The position numbers were made by a program, and so were the translations under genes. 64,000 bases of DNA from Shinella sp. UYSO24 (lineage in GTDB: Bacteria > Pseudomonadota > Alphaproteobacteria > Rhizobiales > Rhizobiaceae): positions 248,001 to 312,000 of the forward strand of contig CABHNZ010000004.1 of assembly GCA_902167985.1 (NCBI GenBank). Reading direction: 5' to 3'. Positions 48,664 to 58,872 of the stretch are shown here, piece after piece. Below the pieces are notes generated by a model. It made no database searches. It saw only the letters and a program-made list of their open reading frames with translations, and was not told the origin of the DNA. Every line of letters begins with the position of its first letter. Position 1 is the stretch's first letter.

Positions 48664-49875
48664 TCAGCAGCAGTAGAGCTCAACCGGCAGATCGCTGAAG
48701 ACCTCCGGATACCCGTCTTCCGTGATGGCAAAGGTCTGGCCGACACCGGCCGTCAGCCCCGTCGTCGCATCCGGGATCATGATATGGACGAAGAACACCA
48801 TGCCCGGTGTCATGATCAGCGGATTGCCGGAATAGATCATCGGCGGCACGTCCATCCATGTCGGCTTGAACGTGCAGCCGAGCGCATAGCCGCAGGCGGA
48901 ATAACGCGCCTTGGCAAAGCCCGCATCGTCCAGCACCCGGCGATGGATATCGTCGAGCGTGCCGAGCGCCACGCCGGGGCGTGCTGCATCCTTGATCTGG
49001 TCGAGCGCGTCCTTCGCCACTTTCAGCATGTCGAGCTGGCGCGGATCGGGCTTGCCGGTCACGAGCGTATGCTCGATCACCACATGATAGCGGCAATGCG
49101 AGCCGGCGAGTTCGACGAGGATCTGGTCCTGTTCCTCGATCAGCCGGGGACCACCGATGCCGCGACCATAAAGCGCCCGCGACCCCGAATTGACCAGCGG
49201 ACCACCGGAGGGAATGTCGCCGCCACCGGCAAGCATCGCCGTCAGCGCCGCACCGCTCAGGACCGTGTCGGGAATGCCCGCACGCGTTGCATCGATTGCC
49301 GCCTGCACGGCCGCATCCGCCAGCTTGCCGGCCGCACGCACATGCAAAAGCTCGGCCGCCGACTTCACCAGACGGCCCGTGCGCACGATATCGGACGCAT
49401 CCTCGGTCACGCAAAAACCTTCGAGCGCCTTGTCGACCATCCGCGCATTGGCGCCGGTCAAGCCGTACGTGGCATATTCGACGCCGACCTTTTTGCCCGA
49501 CAGCCCCTTCTCGGCCATGATGGCACGCAGGTCATCCGCCGGATTGACGCCTTCCGCATTCAACCACACGCGCACGTCGTCATAGAGCGAGGCGACATTC
49601 GCCTGCCGAAGATCCGGCGTGCGGGTCAGAAGCACGGTCGGGCTGTTGTCGTCGGCAAGCACGAGGCCGGCCTGGAAGAACACGTAACCGGCCGTGTCAT
49701 AGCTCGTCAGCCAGTAATGGCTTTCCTGCGCAAAGACGATCAGCGCATCGAGCCCGCGCTCGCGCATCCTTCTGCGCGTCGCGGAAAGACGGCCGGCAAA
49801 TTCCTCCGGCTTGAACTTCAGAAGCACTTTTCGCCCGCCGGGCGTCTCGGCGGCAAATTCCTGGGGCACGTACAT
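48664..49875 (-). CDS. M24 peptidase-fold protein, creatinase / ectoine hydrolase-like
   Basis: 403 residues: creatinase N-terminal domain (~25-165) and M24 'pita bread' domain (~175-395). The five metal ligands of aminopeptidase P are not conserved: the usual DxG and D-x-x-R-T positions read VELAGSHCRYHVVIEHT, the ligand His region reads GYALGCTF, and the Glu positions read FFVHIMIPD and VGQTFAITED. That pattern fits metal-independent creatinase- and DoeA-type hydrolases. It sits between the oligopeptide ABC genes and the DapA-family gene, so it likely opens a small cyclic or amidino compound brought in by the transporter. Confidence 0.85.
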   Translation of the reverse strand: MYVPQEFAAETPGGRKVLLKFKPEEFAGRLSATRRRMRERGLDALIVFAQESHYWLTSYDTAGYVFFQAGLVLADDNSPTVLLTRTPDLRQANVASLYDDVRVWLNAEGVNPADDLRAIMAEKGLSGKKVGVEYATYGLTGANARMVDKALEGFCVTEDASDIVRTGRLVKSAAELLHVRAAGKLADAAVQAAIDATRAGIPDTVLSGAALTAMLAGGGDIPSGGPLVNSGSRALYGRGIGGPRLIEEQDQILVELAGSHCRYHVVIEHTLVTGKPDPRQLDMLKVAKDALDQIKDAARPGVALGTLDDIHRRVLDDAGFAKARYSACGYALGCTFKPTWMDVPPMIYSGNPLIMTPGMVFFVHIMIPDATTGLTAGVGQTFAITEDGYPEVFSDLPVELYCC

Positions 49876-49901
49876 GATGTCAGTCCAATTGCGGTCTGGG
49901 T

Positions 49902-51593
49902 TCAGGCTTCTGCCGGTGTGACACTGAGTGTCTCTGGCACGGGCACGGCATCGAGCAGCGCCTTGGTATAGGCATCGCGCTCCTCGGAACGGGCATCGTC
50001 GCGATCAAAGAGATCGACGAGCTTGCCGTGATACATGACGGCGATCCGGTGGGCGAGCTGACGGATGAGGTTGAGGTCATGCGTGATGAACACGCAGGCC
50101 GTTCCCGTATCCTTCTGCAGCTTGACCAGAAGCTCGGCCACGGCCGCCTGCACCGAAACGTCGAGCGCCGCCGTCACCTCGTCGCAGATGACGAGATCCG
50201 GCTCGGCCGCAAAGGCGCGGGCGATTGCCACGCGCTGCTTCTGGCCGCCGGACAACTGGTGCGGATAGCGATTGGCGAAATCCGCCGGCAGCCGCACCAT
50301 TTCGAGCAGTTCGGCAACCCGTGCGGAAATCTTCTCGCGCGGCACGATGCCGTAGAGTTTCAGCGGCCGGGCGATGATCGTGCCGATCTTCTGGCGCGGA
50401 TTGAGCGAGGCATCCGGGTGCTGGAACACCAGCTGCACGCGGCGGCGATATTCCTTGTCGATCTCCTTGCGGGTGGTGATCGACTTGCCGTCGAATTCCA
50501 GCTTGCCGTGGAAATCCTGCAAGCCGGCGAGCACCTTGGCGATGGTGGATTTACCCGAGCCGCTTTCGCCGACGACGCCGAGAAGCTCGCCCTTGCGAAC
50601 CTCGAAGCTGACATCCTTCGCGCCCCAGTAACCGGCCTTTTCAGCATCGTCCGGCCAGAACATCTTCTGGAATTTCGACGGCGCGCCATACTGCACACCG
50701 ATGGCATCGAGCTTGACCAGCGTCTTCGGCGGCATCGGCGCATCGACGCCAAGCCAGCGGTCGGGGTTGGGCACGGCGCCGATCAGCTGACGGGTATAAT
50801 CCGCCTTCGGCCGCCGGAAGACTTCCTTCACAGGCCCGCTCTCGACGATCACGCCATGATGCAGCACCGAGACCTCATCGACCACCCGCGAGACAAGCCC
50901 GAGATCGTGGGAAATGTAGAGGGCCGAGACATTCGTCTCCTCGCGCAGCTTGTTGAACAGATCGAGGATCTGCCGCGCGGTCAGAACATCGAGTGCCGTC
51001 GTCGGCTCGTCGAAGATGATCAGCTCCGGCTCGCAGGCAAAGGCGGTGGCAATCACCACGCGCTGCTTCTCGCCGCCGGATGCTTCATGCGGATAGCGCG
51101 TCAGCATTTCCTTCGGCCGGGTAATGCCGGTGCGGGCAAGCGCTGCCTCGGCATAGGCATAGGCCTCGATCTTGGTAAGCCCACGGTGACGCATCAGCGT
51201 CTCGGCAATCTGCTCGCCGATCCGCATCGTCGGATTGAGCGAGGTCGACGGATCCTGAAAGACCATGGCCATCCGCGAGCCGCGAATATCGAGCATCTGC
51301 CGCGGCGTATAGTCGAGCAGTTCCTCACCGGCGAGCCGGATGGCACCGCCATCTTCCACCGCATTCGGCGGCAGGTAGCGCATGATCGACCACGCCATGG
51401 ACGACTTGCCGGAACCGGATTCCCCGACGAGGCCGATCGTCTGGCCCTTTCCGATGGTCAGATCGATGTTCTTCAGCGCTGTGACGAGGCCACTATCGGT
51501 CTTGTAGGACAGCGAATAATTGCGGATCGCGAGAGCCGGCTTCTCCGTGGAGGAAGCGGCCTTCGTCGGCGCGGGCGCGAGCGACACGGTCAA
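49902..51593 (-). CDS. Oligopeptide/dipeptide ABC transporter, fused double ATP-binding protein (OppD-OppF)
   Basis: 563 residues with two full ATPase domains. First: GESGSGKSSMAWSIM, ASGGEKQRVVIATA, IIFDEPTTALD. Second: [44 protein letters not shown]. Each has an oligo_HPY-like end. Fusion of the D and F ATPases is common in this class. The start overlaps the OppC stop (ATGA). Confidence 0.92.
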   Translation of the reverse strand: MTVSLAPAPTKAASSTEKPALAIRNYSLSYKTDSGLVTALKNIDLTIGKGQTIGLVGESGSGKSSMAWSIMRYLPPNAVEDGGAIRLAGEELLDYTPRQMLDIRGSRMAMVFQDPSTSLNPTMRIGEQIAETLMRHRGLTKIEAYAYAEAALARTGITRPKEMLTRYPHEASGGEKQRVVIATAFACEPELIIFDEPTTALDVLTARQILDLFNKLREETNVSALYISHDLGLVSRVVDEVSVLHHGVIVESGPVKEVFRRPKADYTRQLIGAVPNPDRWLGVDAPMPPKTLVKLDAIGVQYGAPSKFQKMFWPDDAEKAGYWGAKDVSFEVRKGELLGVVGESGSGKSTIAKVLAGLQDFHGKLEFDGKSITTRKEIDKEYRRRVQLVFQHPDASLNPRQKIGTIIARPLKLYGIVPREKISARVAELLEMVRLPADFANRYPHQLSGGQKQRVAIARAFAAEPDLVICDEVTAALDVSVQAAVAELLVKLQKDTGTACVFITHDLNLIRQLAHRIAVMYHGKLVDLFDRDDARSEERDAYTKALLDAVPVPETLSVTPAEA

Positions 51594-52408
51594 TGGCTCC
51601 TCCGGGGGTCGAGGGCGTCACGCAGGGCGTCGCCGAAAAGGTTGAAACCGAGGGCGGCCATCGCAATCGCCATGCCGGGAATGGCCACGCACCACGGATT
51701 GCGGAACATGTACTGCCGGGCTTCGGAAACCATCAGCCCCCATTCGGTGCTCGGCGGCTGGGCACCCAGCCCGAGGAAGCCGAGCGTCGCACCGATCATG
51801 ATCGCAAACGAGACGCGAATGGTGGATTCCACCACGATCGGCGACAGCGCATTCGGCAGCACTTCGCAGGTAACGATATAGAAGCCGGATTCACCGCGGG
51901 CGACAGCCGCGCGAACATAATCGCGGGTCCGCACGGAAAGAACCGCACTTCGGGCGATACGCGCCATGCCGGGCGTGAATGCGACGGCAACGGCGAGCAG
52001 CGCATGTTCCATGCCGCCGCCAAGCACGGTGACGATCAGAAGCGTGAAGAGCAGATCCGGCACGGCGAGAAGGCCGTCGAGAATGCGCATGATCGTACTG
52101 TCCACCCAGCCGCCCGAGACACCGGCGACGACGCCGATGACCGAGCCGACGCCGACGCCGATCGCAGTTGCAAACAGGCCGAAGGAGACGGTGGCGGGTG
52201 CGCCGTTCAGGATGCGCGAAAGAAGATCGCGGCCGAACTGGTCGGTGCCGAGCCAGTAGGTGGCAGACGGTCCCTGCAGGCGTGCGACAGGATGGAATTC
52301 CTGCGGATCATAGGGCGCGATCAGCGGCCCGAAGAGCGCCGCGAAAAGCACGATCGTCAGGAGCGCGGTGCCGACGATAGCGGTCGGAGAAGAGAAGAAC
52401 TTACGCAT
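51590..52408 (-). CDS. Oligopeptide/dipeptide ABC transporter permease (OppC/DppC type)
   Basis: 272 residues, about six helices. The N-terminal APYDPQEFHPVARLQGPS and YWLGTDQFGRDLLSRIL are the classic OppC signature, and RDYVRAAVARGESGFYIV with the following PNALSPI is the EAA loop. Overlaps OppB by 8 bp and the ATPase by 4 bp. Confidence 0.92.
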   Translation of the reverse strand: MRKFFSSPTAIVGTALLTIVLFAALFGPLIAPYDPQEFHPVARLQGPSATYWLGTDQFGRDLLSRILNGAPATVSFGLFATAIGVGVGSVIGVVAGVSGGWVDSTIMRILDGLLAVPDLLFTLLIVTVLGGGMEHALLAVAVAFTPGMARIARSAVLSVRTRDYVRAAVARGESGFYIVTCEVLPNALSPIVVESTIRVSFAIMIGATLGFLGLGAQPPSTEWGLMVSEARQYMFRNPWCVAIPGMAIAMAALGFNLFGDALRDALDPRRSH

Positions 52409-53353
52409 AGCGGACCCTCGGGTCGAGCAGGGCGATCACGATGTCCGAGACAAGGTTGGACACGGCGTAGACCGTCGCCAGAAGCAGGGTGACAGCCTGG
52501 ATGACCGGCAGGTCGCGGTTTTCCAGCGCATACATGAGAAGCCGGCCAAGGCCCGGCCAGGCAAAGATTTCCTCGACGACGATGATGCCACCCAGAAGAT
52601 AGCCGATATCGAGCGAGATGACGGCAACCGCCGGCGCCAGCGAATTGGGCAGCGCATGGCGGCGGATGACGCGGCGCTCGGTGAGCCCCTTGAGGCGTGC
52701 GGCGCGAATATAATCCGACGACAGCACTTCCGACATTTCCGAGCGCACCTGACGGGAAACGTGGGCAAGCAGGATCAGGCCGAGCGTGACGGCCGGCAGG
52801 ACGATATGCGCGACAAAGCCGAAGAAATCATCCCAGGGCGCAACGAAGCCGCCTGCCGGAAACATCCCGGAATTCGGTGCAGCAAGGAAGACGAGGAGCA
52901 GCGTCGCCGTGACGAATTCCGGCAGCGCCGTGCCGAGATAGGAGAAGAGGCCGATCGCCAGATCGACGGCCGTGCCCCGCTTCAGCGCCGCAAGGGCGCC
53001 GAGCGGGATGGCGATGATGGTGACGGCGACGAGCGCCGTCACGGCAAGCAGAGCCGAATTGAGGAAGGCATCACCGACCACTTCCGTGACCGGCAAGGAC
53101 AACCTCAGCGACATGCCGAAATCTCCGTGCAGGAGAATGCCCGAGACCCAGCTGTAATATTGCATGTACCAGGCTGATCGAGATGCAGCTGCCTTTGCAA
53201 GGCAGCGACCGCATCCGGGGTGGCATATTCACCCAGAATCATGATCGCCGCATTTCCCGGCAGAATGGCCGTGATCGCAAAAACGGCAAAGGTGACGATG
53301 ACAAGCACAAGCAGAATGGCAAGCAATCGCCGGATCAGATAGCCCCGTGTCAT
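52401..53353 (-). CDS. Oligopeptide/dipeptide ABC transporter permease (OppB/DppB type; one frameshift)
   Basis: About 317 residues. GYLIRRLLAILLVLVIV starts the protein, LGEYATPDAVAALQRQLHLD is the DppB leader, and SDYIRAARLKGLTERRVI with ALPNSL is the EAA loop. The frame breaks near 53170 within LDQPWYMQYYSWV; one restored base gives 318 codons. It follows the binding-protein gene by 4 bp. Confidence 0.9.
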
Positions 53354-53357
53354 GCCA

Positions 53358-54911
53358 TCAAGCCTTGTTCAGCCAGACGTTTTCGACGTAGAAATAGCGC
53401 GACAGCGGCGCAATCGTCCAGTCTTCGGCGCCCTTGCCGCTGGCAGTCAGGATGTCTTCGAAAATCGGCACGATGTAAGGCGTGTCCTTCAGCTGCAGCT
53501 CCTGCGCCTTGGCATAGAGGTCGCGGCGCTTGGCATCGTCCGTCGTCGAACGGGCGTCGTCGATCAGCTTGTCGAAGTCCTTGTTCTTCCAGGCCGTGTC
53601 TTCATAGGAAGCGTTGGACGTCAGAAGCAGGTTGAAGGTCGCATCTTCCGTCGCCTGCATGCCCCAATAGCCCATGTAGAACTGACCCTTCATCCACACA
53701 TTGGCGAGATAGGTGTCGTGCGACATGGTCTCGACTTCGATGTCGAAGCCGGCAGCCTTGGCCATTTCCTTGACGGCAACAGCCACCTGCGCGCGGATTG
53801 CCGGGCGGTTGGAGGCGACGAGCTTGATCTTGATGCCGTTCGGATAACCTGCTTCTGCAAGCAGCTTCTTGGCGCCGGCCGGATCATAGGCGATCTCGGG
53901 CGTCTTGATCGCATACTGGAATTCCGGCGAGATCAGGTTGTCATAAGCCGGGCGGCCGAGGCCTTCGAGCACGATATCGACCAGCGTCGGACGGTCGATC
54001 GACATGGCAAGCGCCTTGCGGACGCGCACGTCGTCGAACGGCTTCTGGTCCTGGCGCATGGTGATGTTGACGAAACGGCCGGACGGAATGCGCTGCGCCT
54101 TGACGCCGGTCGCCTTCGAGATGCGCTCGAAATCGGCCTGCTGGACGACGAGCATGACGTCGGTCGAGCCGTTGAGGAAGTTGGCGCTTTCGGCAGCCAG
54201 ATCCGGGTAGAGGCGCATTTCGACGGCGTCGAGATAGGGCTTGCCCTTGATGTAATAATTCTCGTTCTTGACGAGGCGCACCATCTGGGCGCTGTCATAG
54301 GTTTCGAGCTTGAACGGGCCGGTGCCGTTTGCCGTCGTATCGAGCTTTTCCTTCGGGCCGGAAAGAGCGGCCTTGGACAGGATGCGGGCATTCGCGTGCG
54401 CCGTCGAGATCGGCAGGTCGGCAAACGGCGTCTTCAGCGAGAACTTGACGGTCGTCGCATCAACCGCCTCGATCTTGTCGATCATGTTGAGGACGGAACG
54501 GGCAGCAGCCGGCACGTTCTTGTCGAGGATCGCGGTGAACGTGGCAACCACGTCGTCAGCCGTGCAGGGCGTGCCGTCATGGAAGACGATGCCCTTGCGC
54601 AGGAAGAAGGTGAAGGTCTTGGCATCGGCGCTGGCTTCCCAGCGCTCTGCGAGATCCGGCACGGCCTTGTTGTCCGGGCTCATGCGGGTCAGGCCCGAAT
54701 AGAGCATGTCGACGACCGGATATTCGGCCGGACCCGAGCAGTTCAGGACGTTCAGCGTTGCGATACGCGTCGAATGGCTGACCTTCAGCGTGCCGCCCGA
54801 CTTCGGCGTGCCGGTGGCGGCAAACGCCTCGGTGAAATCGGTGCCCGGAAGCAGTGCCGTCGCCGCAAGGCCCATCACCATGGTGCGACGGGTAATCATG
54901 AAATGTGTCAT
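53358..54911 (-). CDS. Oligopeptide/dipeptide ABC transporter periplasmic binding protein
   Basis: 517 residues, family 5 solute-binding protein. The N-terminus MITRRTMVMGLAATALLPG looks like a Tat or Sec leader, and the mature part has SGGTLKVSHS, KTFTFFLRKGIVFHDGTPCT, NGTGPFKLETY and FDDVRVRKALAMSIDR. First gene of the operon that continues through OppB, OppC, OppDF, M24 and DapA-like genes. The ligand is unknown; the catabolic genes suggest a small modified amino acid rather than peptides. Confidence 0.9.
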   Translation of the reverse strand: MTHFMITRRTMVMGLAATALLPGTDFTEAFAATGTPKSGGTLKVSHSTRIATLNVLNCSGPAEYPVVDMLYSGLTRMSPDNKAVPDLAERWEASADAKTFTFFLRKGIVFHDGTPCTADDVVATFTAILDKNVPAAARSVLNMIDKIEAVDATTVKFSLKTPFADLPISTAHANARILSKAALSGPKEKLDTTANGTGPFKLETYDSAQMVRLVKNENYYIKGKPYLDAVEMRLYPDLAAESANFLNGSTDVMLVVQQADFERISKATGVKAQRIPSGRFVNITMRQDQKPFDDVRVRKALAMSIDRPTLVDIVLEGLGRPAYDNLISPEFQYAIKTPEIAYDPAGAKKLLAEAGYPNGIKIKLVASNRPAIRAQVAVAVKEMAKAAGFDIEVETMSHDTYLANVWMKGQFYMGYWGMQATEDATFNLLLTSNASYEDTAWKNKDFDKLIDDARSTTDDAKRRDLYAKAQELQLKDTPYIVPIFEDILTASGKGAEDWTIAPLSRYFYVENVWLNKA

Positions 54912-55171
54912 TTCGCCCTCTCAAAGGTTGTTTTGATACGGAACCGGGGACACTGTTCTTATGGTTTTCCGGTCCAAACTTCTGTGCCGCTTCAGCGGAT
55001 GCCCCTTAACGGATGACCTTCAGGGTCAGCACGCGAAGTTTACGCTCTTTCGGCACGAGGTGGCCTCCCCCGTGCTGATTTACCCGGCCCCACCTTCCCC
55101 TTGGTGGATAGCGACGCCGCAATCGCTGGCCGGGACTTGCAGGAGATCGGGTCGCGTGCGAGGTTGCCGCC

Positions 55172-55840
55172 ATGTTGCCAAGCACGCCACCCGATTTCCC
55201 GCCTCTTTTCGAAGAGATCCCCGCCGCTCCGGACTTCAGCCTCGAACTTGCCGCGCGAAAGGCCGGGCACTGGCCGGTGGCGGGAACCGACGAGGCAGGA
55301 AGAGGTCCACTGGCCGGGCCGGTCGTTGCGGCCGCCGTCATTCTCGATCCCGACAATATTCCGGAAGGCCTCAACGATTCCAAGCAGCTGTCTGCTGCCA
55401 AGCGCGACCGGCTGTTCGACATGATCATGGCGACCGCGCATGTCTCCATCGCCTCGTCCGGCCCTCGGCTGATCGATGAGCGCAACATCCTGCGGGCAAG
55501 CCTTGATGCGATGCGTCGCTGCGTGCTCGGCCTTGCCGTTTCGCCGCAAATGGTGCTGGCGGATGGGCGTGACATTCCGCCGGGCATTCCCTGTGCCGGG
55601 CGTGCGGTCATCAAGGGCGATTCGCGCTCTGTCTCGATCGCTGCCGCATCGATCATCGCCAAGGTCACACGCGACCGGATGATGGAACGCGCCGGCCTCG
55701 TCTATCCCGCCTATGGCTTTGCCAAACATGCAGGATATGGCACCAGGCAGCATCGCGACGCGCTCATCGCAGAAGGCCCCTGCCCGCTGCACCGGATGAG
55801 CTTTCGGCCGCTGAAGAAAGACGACCCGGCAGACGCCTGA
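55172..55840 (+). CDS. rnhB: Ribonuclease HII
   Basis: 222 residues. The N-terminal motif [19 protein letters not shown] with catalytic Asp/Glu, [31 protein letters not shown] (third acid) and [11 protein letters not shown] are complete. RNase HII removes ribonucleotides and primers from DNA. ATG 55172 has a GAGG site. It is opposite to the ATP synthase operon, as in other Rhizobiaceae. A 15-bp repeat array follows the stop. Confidence 0.93.
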   Translation: MLPSTPPDFPPLFEEIPAAPDFSLELAARKAGHWPVAGTDEAGRGPLAGPVVAAAVILDPDNIPEGLNDSKQLSAAKRDRLFDMIMATAHVSIASSGPRLIDERNILRASLDAMRRCVLGLAVSPQMVLADGRDIPPGIPCAGRAVIKGDSRSVSIAAASIIAKVTRDRMMERAGLVYPAYGFAKHAGYGTRQHRDALIAEGPCPLHRMSFRPLKKDDPADA

Positions 55841-55856
55841 CGTCTTCCTCTGCGGC

Positions 55857-56040
55857 GCTGCCATGTCCCGGCTTGCCATGCCCTGACATCGGCTGTCGTG
55901 ACGCTGGTACATGCTGGCCTGGGCATATCCTGGCACCGGCCTGCCCTGCACTTGCCTGCACCTGCCATGGCCTATGCTTCCACTGGCCTATACTTGCGGC
56001 TGGCGTGTGCTTTCAGCTGGCATGTGCTGGCGCCGCTGTC
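55857..56040. repeat. Degenerate 15-bp tandem array after rnhB
   Basis: About 12 units of 15-16 bp run from 17 bp after the rnhB stop: TGCCATGTCCCGGCT, TGCCATGCCCTGACA, ..., TGGGCATATCCTGGCA, ATGGCCTATGCTTCC, ACTGGCCTATACTTG. Shared TAT...CTGGC core with the 35-kb array and the 5.4-kb duplication. No supported gene. The rest of the gap to atpF holds only the terminator. Confidence 0.8.
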
Positions 56041-56181
56041 GCGTCCAGCCATCGCTTCCCCTTATCGCCTTGGCCTTAAAGCCCATTTCCTCCCCCTGCC
56101 CGCCAGTCGCGTAGATCGCAGCCCGGCGGTGCAGTGCAGCCTCACGCCCGACCCCATCCTCTTCCAGAAGCCGGATATGCA

Positions 56182-56206
56182 AAAGGCCGGGCAATGCCCG
56201 GCCTTT
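56182..56206 (-). terminator. ATP synthase operon terminator
   Basis: An 11-bp perfect stem AAAGGCCGGGC-AAT-GCCCGGCCTTT, 29 bp past the atpF stop, followed by T on the minus strand. Confidence 0.85.
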
Positions 56207-56235
56207 CAAATTCTTCGATCGTGCGTTTCGACGGC

Positions 56236-56721
56236 TCAGTTGAGACGCGTCTTGACGTTGCCGATAGCGTCCTTGATCAGCGCATCCTGGGTACCGGCAT
56301 CGGCCCTCTTGGCGATGACGTTCTGGGCTGCGGCAATCGCCAGATCGACCGCTGCGGAGCGGACGGCGCCGATGGCGTCGTTTTCGGCCTGCTTGATCTT
56401 CTGTTCCGAGAGCGCGTTGCGGCGGGCCACGAATTCCTCGGTCTTCTGACGAGCTTCCTCGGTGATCGCTGCGGCTTCGCGTTCGGCAGATGCGATCATT
56501 GCTGCTGCATCGGCTTCGGCTTCCTTGCGCTTGCGCTGGTATTCAGCGAGCAGCGCCTGGGCTTCTTCACGCAGCTTCTTGGCTTCGTCCAGCTCGGCGC
56601 GAATGTTGGCAGCGCGCTCGTCGAGCGACTTTGCCAGCATGGCCGGAACCTTGATGTAGAGCATCAGGCCGAGGAAGAGGATCAGGCCGACAAGAGCGAA
56701 AAATGTTGAATCGAATGCCAT
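56236..56721 (-). CDS. atpF: ATP synthase F0 subunit b
   Basis: 161 residues: one N-terminal membrane helix ([18 protein letters not shown]) and a long charged stalk helix ([20 protein letters not shown]). Peripheral-stalk subunit. ATG 56721 starts 4 bp after the b' stop. It appears fused to b' in one open frame only because b' has lost one base near 56755. Confidence 0.92.
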   Translation of the reverse strand: MAFDSTFFALVGLILFLGLMLYIKVPAMLAKSLDERAANIRAELDEAKKLREEAQALLAEYQRKRKEAEADAAAMIASAEREAAAITEEARQKTEEFVARRNALSEQKIKQAENDAIGAVRSAAVDLAIAAAQNVIAKRADAGTQDALIKDAIGNVKTRLN

Positions 56722-56725
56722 CAGA

Positions 56726-57339
56726 TCAGGCCTCCGTCTTGGCAGCGGCAACCGCAGCTTGATGTCTTCGCCGCTCGCCTTGGCGCCGATCAGCTGGTCG
56801 ACAACGGCAGATGCGGTATCTTCGGCAATCGTGCCGACATCCGCGAATGCCTTGGCCTTCAGCTCGGCGATCTGCGCCTCGGCAGCAGAAACCTTCTGTG
56901 CCAGTTCAGCTTCGATAGCCGTGCGGTCGGCAGCAGCCTTCTGCTTTGCGGCTTCGCGAGCCTTGTCGGCAATCCCTTGAGCCTTGGCGCGGGCAGCGGC
57001 AAGTTCTTTCTCGTAGGTCTCGACAGCAGCGTCGGCTTCCGCCTTCAGGCGGTTTGCTTCTTCGAGATCCTGCGCGATACGGCCATGGCGACCTTCGATG
57101 ATACCGGCCAGACGCGGCGCGATAACCTTCTGCATCAGGATGTAGAAGAGACCGAAAGTGATCACCAGCCAGAGCAGCTGCGAGGGATAGTGGTTCGCAT
57201 CGAACGGCGGGAAATTGCCACCACCAGCGTGCTCGCCGCCATGGGCGACGCCGGTTTCGGTATGCGTTTCGCCCGCGGGCGCGGCATGCGGGTCAGTAGC
57301 GGCCGGCGCAGTCTGCGCGTATGCCGAGGTCACGAACAT
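56726..57339 (-). CDS. ATP synthase F0 subunit b' (one frameshift)
   Basis: About 204 residues. A His/Ala/Pro-rich leader, then a membrane helix ([18 protein letters not shown]) and a coiled stalk. Second b-type subunit typical of alphaproteobacteria. The expected C-terminus [15 protein letters not shown] appears when one G is restored near 56755 (AAGGCT reads AAGCT). ATG 57339 (or 57342) follows GGAGG. Confidence 0.9.
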
Positions 57340-57422
57340 CATCACCTCCAGGTGTATTCCAAATGTGACGGATCACGGCGCGCCGTTTCCGGCTGGCCGT
57401 GATCCCGTCCCGAAGCCGGTTA

Positions 57423-57649
57423 TTAGACGGCGAACAGGAGAAGCAGTGCTACGAGCAGCGAGAAGATGCCCAGAGCTTCGGTAACGGCGAAGCCGAAAAT
57501 CAGACGGCCGAACTGGCTGTCGGCAGCCGACGGGTTGCGCAGGCGCCCGAGAGGTAGTTGCCGAAAATCGTGCCGAGGCCGATGCCCGCACCACCCATAC
57601 CGAGGCAAGCGATACCCGCGCCGATGTACTTTGCTGCTTCCGCTTCCAT
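57423..57649 (-). CDS. atpE: ATP synthase F0 subunit c (one frameshift)
   Basis: 75 residues: two helices, [20 protein letters not shown] and the second with the proton-carrying Glu in [14 protein letters not shown]. The frame breaks near 57545 in the polar loop (GCCCTG reads GCCTG); the gene is exactly one base short of 76 codons. As atpE is essential this strongly suggests a sequence error. Confidence 0.93.
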
Positions 57650-57714
57650 ATTGAACTCCTTCGAAGGTTTTGTTGCGGCTGAACTGGTGCGTGAAGCACC
57701 AACGACTTTATTTC

Positions 57715-58467
57715 TCAGTGACCGTCCGGATGCAGGGCATCGTTGAGGTACATGCATGTCAGGACTGCGAAGACGTAGGCCTGAAGGAATGCAACGAGAA
57801 ATTCGAGACCAGTCAGGGCGACGGTCATGATGAGAGGCAGGATCGCACCGCCGACGCCAAGGGCACCGAGCGCGCCAAGGGAGGCAACGAAGCCTGCGAA
57901 AACCTTGAGCGTGATGTGACCGGCCAGCATGTTGGCGAAAAGACGAACCGAAAGGCTGATCGGACGTGCGAGGAAAGAGATGACTTCGATCGAAACAACG
58001 AGCGGCATCAGGACAGCCGGAACGCCCGAGGGAACGAAGAGCTTCAGGAAGCGAAGGCCGTGCTTGTAGAAGCCGAAGAGAACGACGAGGCCGATGACCA
58101 GGATCGACAGCGCGAAGGTGACGATGATCTGGCTGGTGACGGTGAAGAAGTAAGGGAACATGCCGAGCAGGTTCGCCGTCAGGATGAACATGAACAACGA
58201 GAAGACCAGCGGGAAGAACTTCATGCCATGGCTGCCTGCCCCCTCTCGCAGCATGTTTGCCACGAATTCATAGGACATTTCGGCAACCGACTGCGCACGG
58301 CCCGGGATAAGGGCGCGCTGTCCGGTGGCGAAATAGAGGAAACCTGCAGCGATAGCGACCGTCGCGACCATGAACAGCGAGGCGTTCGTGAACGAGAGGT
58401 CCAAACCGCCGATTTCGATCGGAACGATCTTCGAGATCTGAAATTGATGAATCGGATCGTTGGCCAC
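57715..58467 (-). CDS. atpB: ATP synthase F0 subunit a
   Basis: 250 residues, intact, about six helices. The essential Arg is in [19 protein letters not shown] synthase proton channel subunit. Between atpI and atpE in the usual order. Confidence 0.94.
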   Translation of the reverse strand: MANDPIHQFQISKIVPIEIGGLDLSFTNASLFMVATVAIAAGFLYFATGQRALIPGRAQSVAEMSYEFVANMLREGAGSHGMKFFPLVFSLFMFILTANLLGMFPYFFTVTSQIIVTFALSILVIGLVVLFGFYKHGLRFLKLFVPSGVPAVLMPLVVSIEVISFLARPISLSVRLFANMLAGHITLKVFAGFVASLGALGALGVGGAILPLIMTVALTGLEFLVAFLQAYVFAVLTCMYLNDALHPDGH

Positions 58468-58512
58468 CGGGTCTACCTTCTTTCTGCCTTCTTCACGATG
58501 CCCAATGCGTGT

Positions 58513-58872
58513 TCAATGACGCGCATCCGGCCCCTTGTCCCTGATATTGCCCTGCTCGGACGGGGCAGGCGCTACCATGCCAACACCGCGCAGAACACTC
58601 AAGACACCGGCACAGAAACCTAACAGGAGAAAAAACATCATCCCCCAAGGCGCAGTGCCGACGAAACGGTCGAAGATATAGCCCAGCATCGCGCCAACAG
58701 CGATCGCAGCAATGAATTCGGAGGAAATTTTCAGACCCTGGGCCATGCCTTTACGGCTCACCCCCGACTTCGCTTCCCTCGCAGCCTCCGCTACGTCCTC
58801 CGCCCGCTTGCTGGCCAGTTCAGCCCCCAAGCGCCTGCGGCGCTCTTCCAGACCTTCATCCCGGTCATCCAT
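58513..58872 (-). CDS. atpI: AtpI-type F0F1 ATPase assembly protein
   Basis: 119 residues. A charged N-terminal (RDEGLEERRRRLGAELASKR) and two helices (SSEFIAAIAVGAMLGYIF and MMFFLLLGFCAGVLSVL). ATG 58872 has a GGGGAGG site. First gene of the F0 operon. Confidence 0.9.
   Translation of the reverse strand: MDDRDEGLEERRRRLGAELASKRAEDVAEAAREAKSGVSRKGMAQGLKISSEFIAAIAVGAMLGYIFDRFVGTAPWGMMFFLLLGFCAGVLSVLRGVGMVAPAPSEQGNIRDKGPDARH

Noticed and set aside
55841-56235. Short Cys/Trp/Pro-rich open frames after rnhB.
   Set aside because: They translate the degenerate repeat array, lack ribosome sites and are not protein-like.
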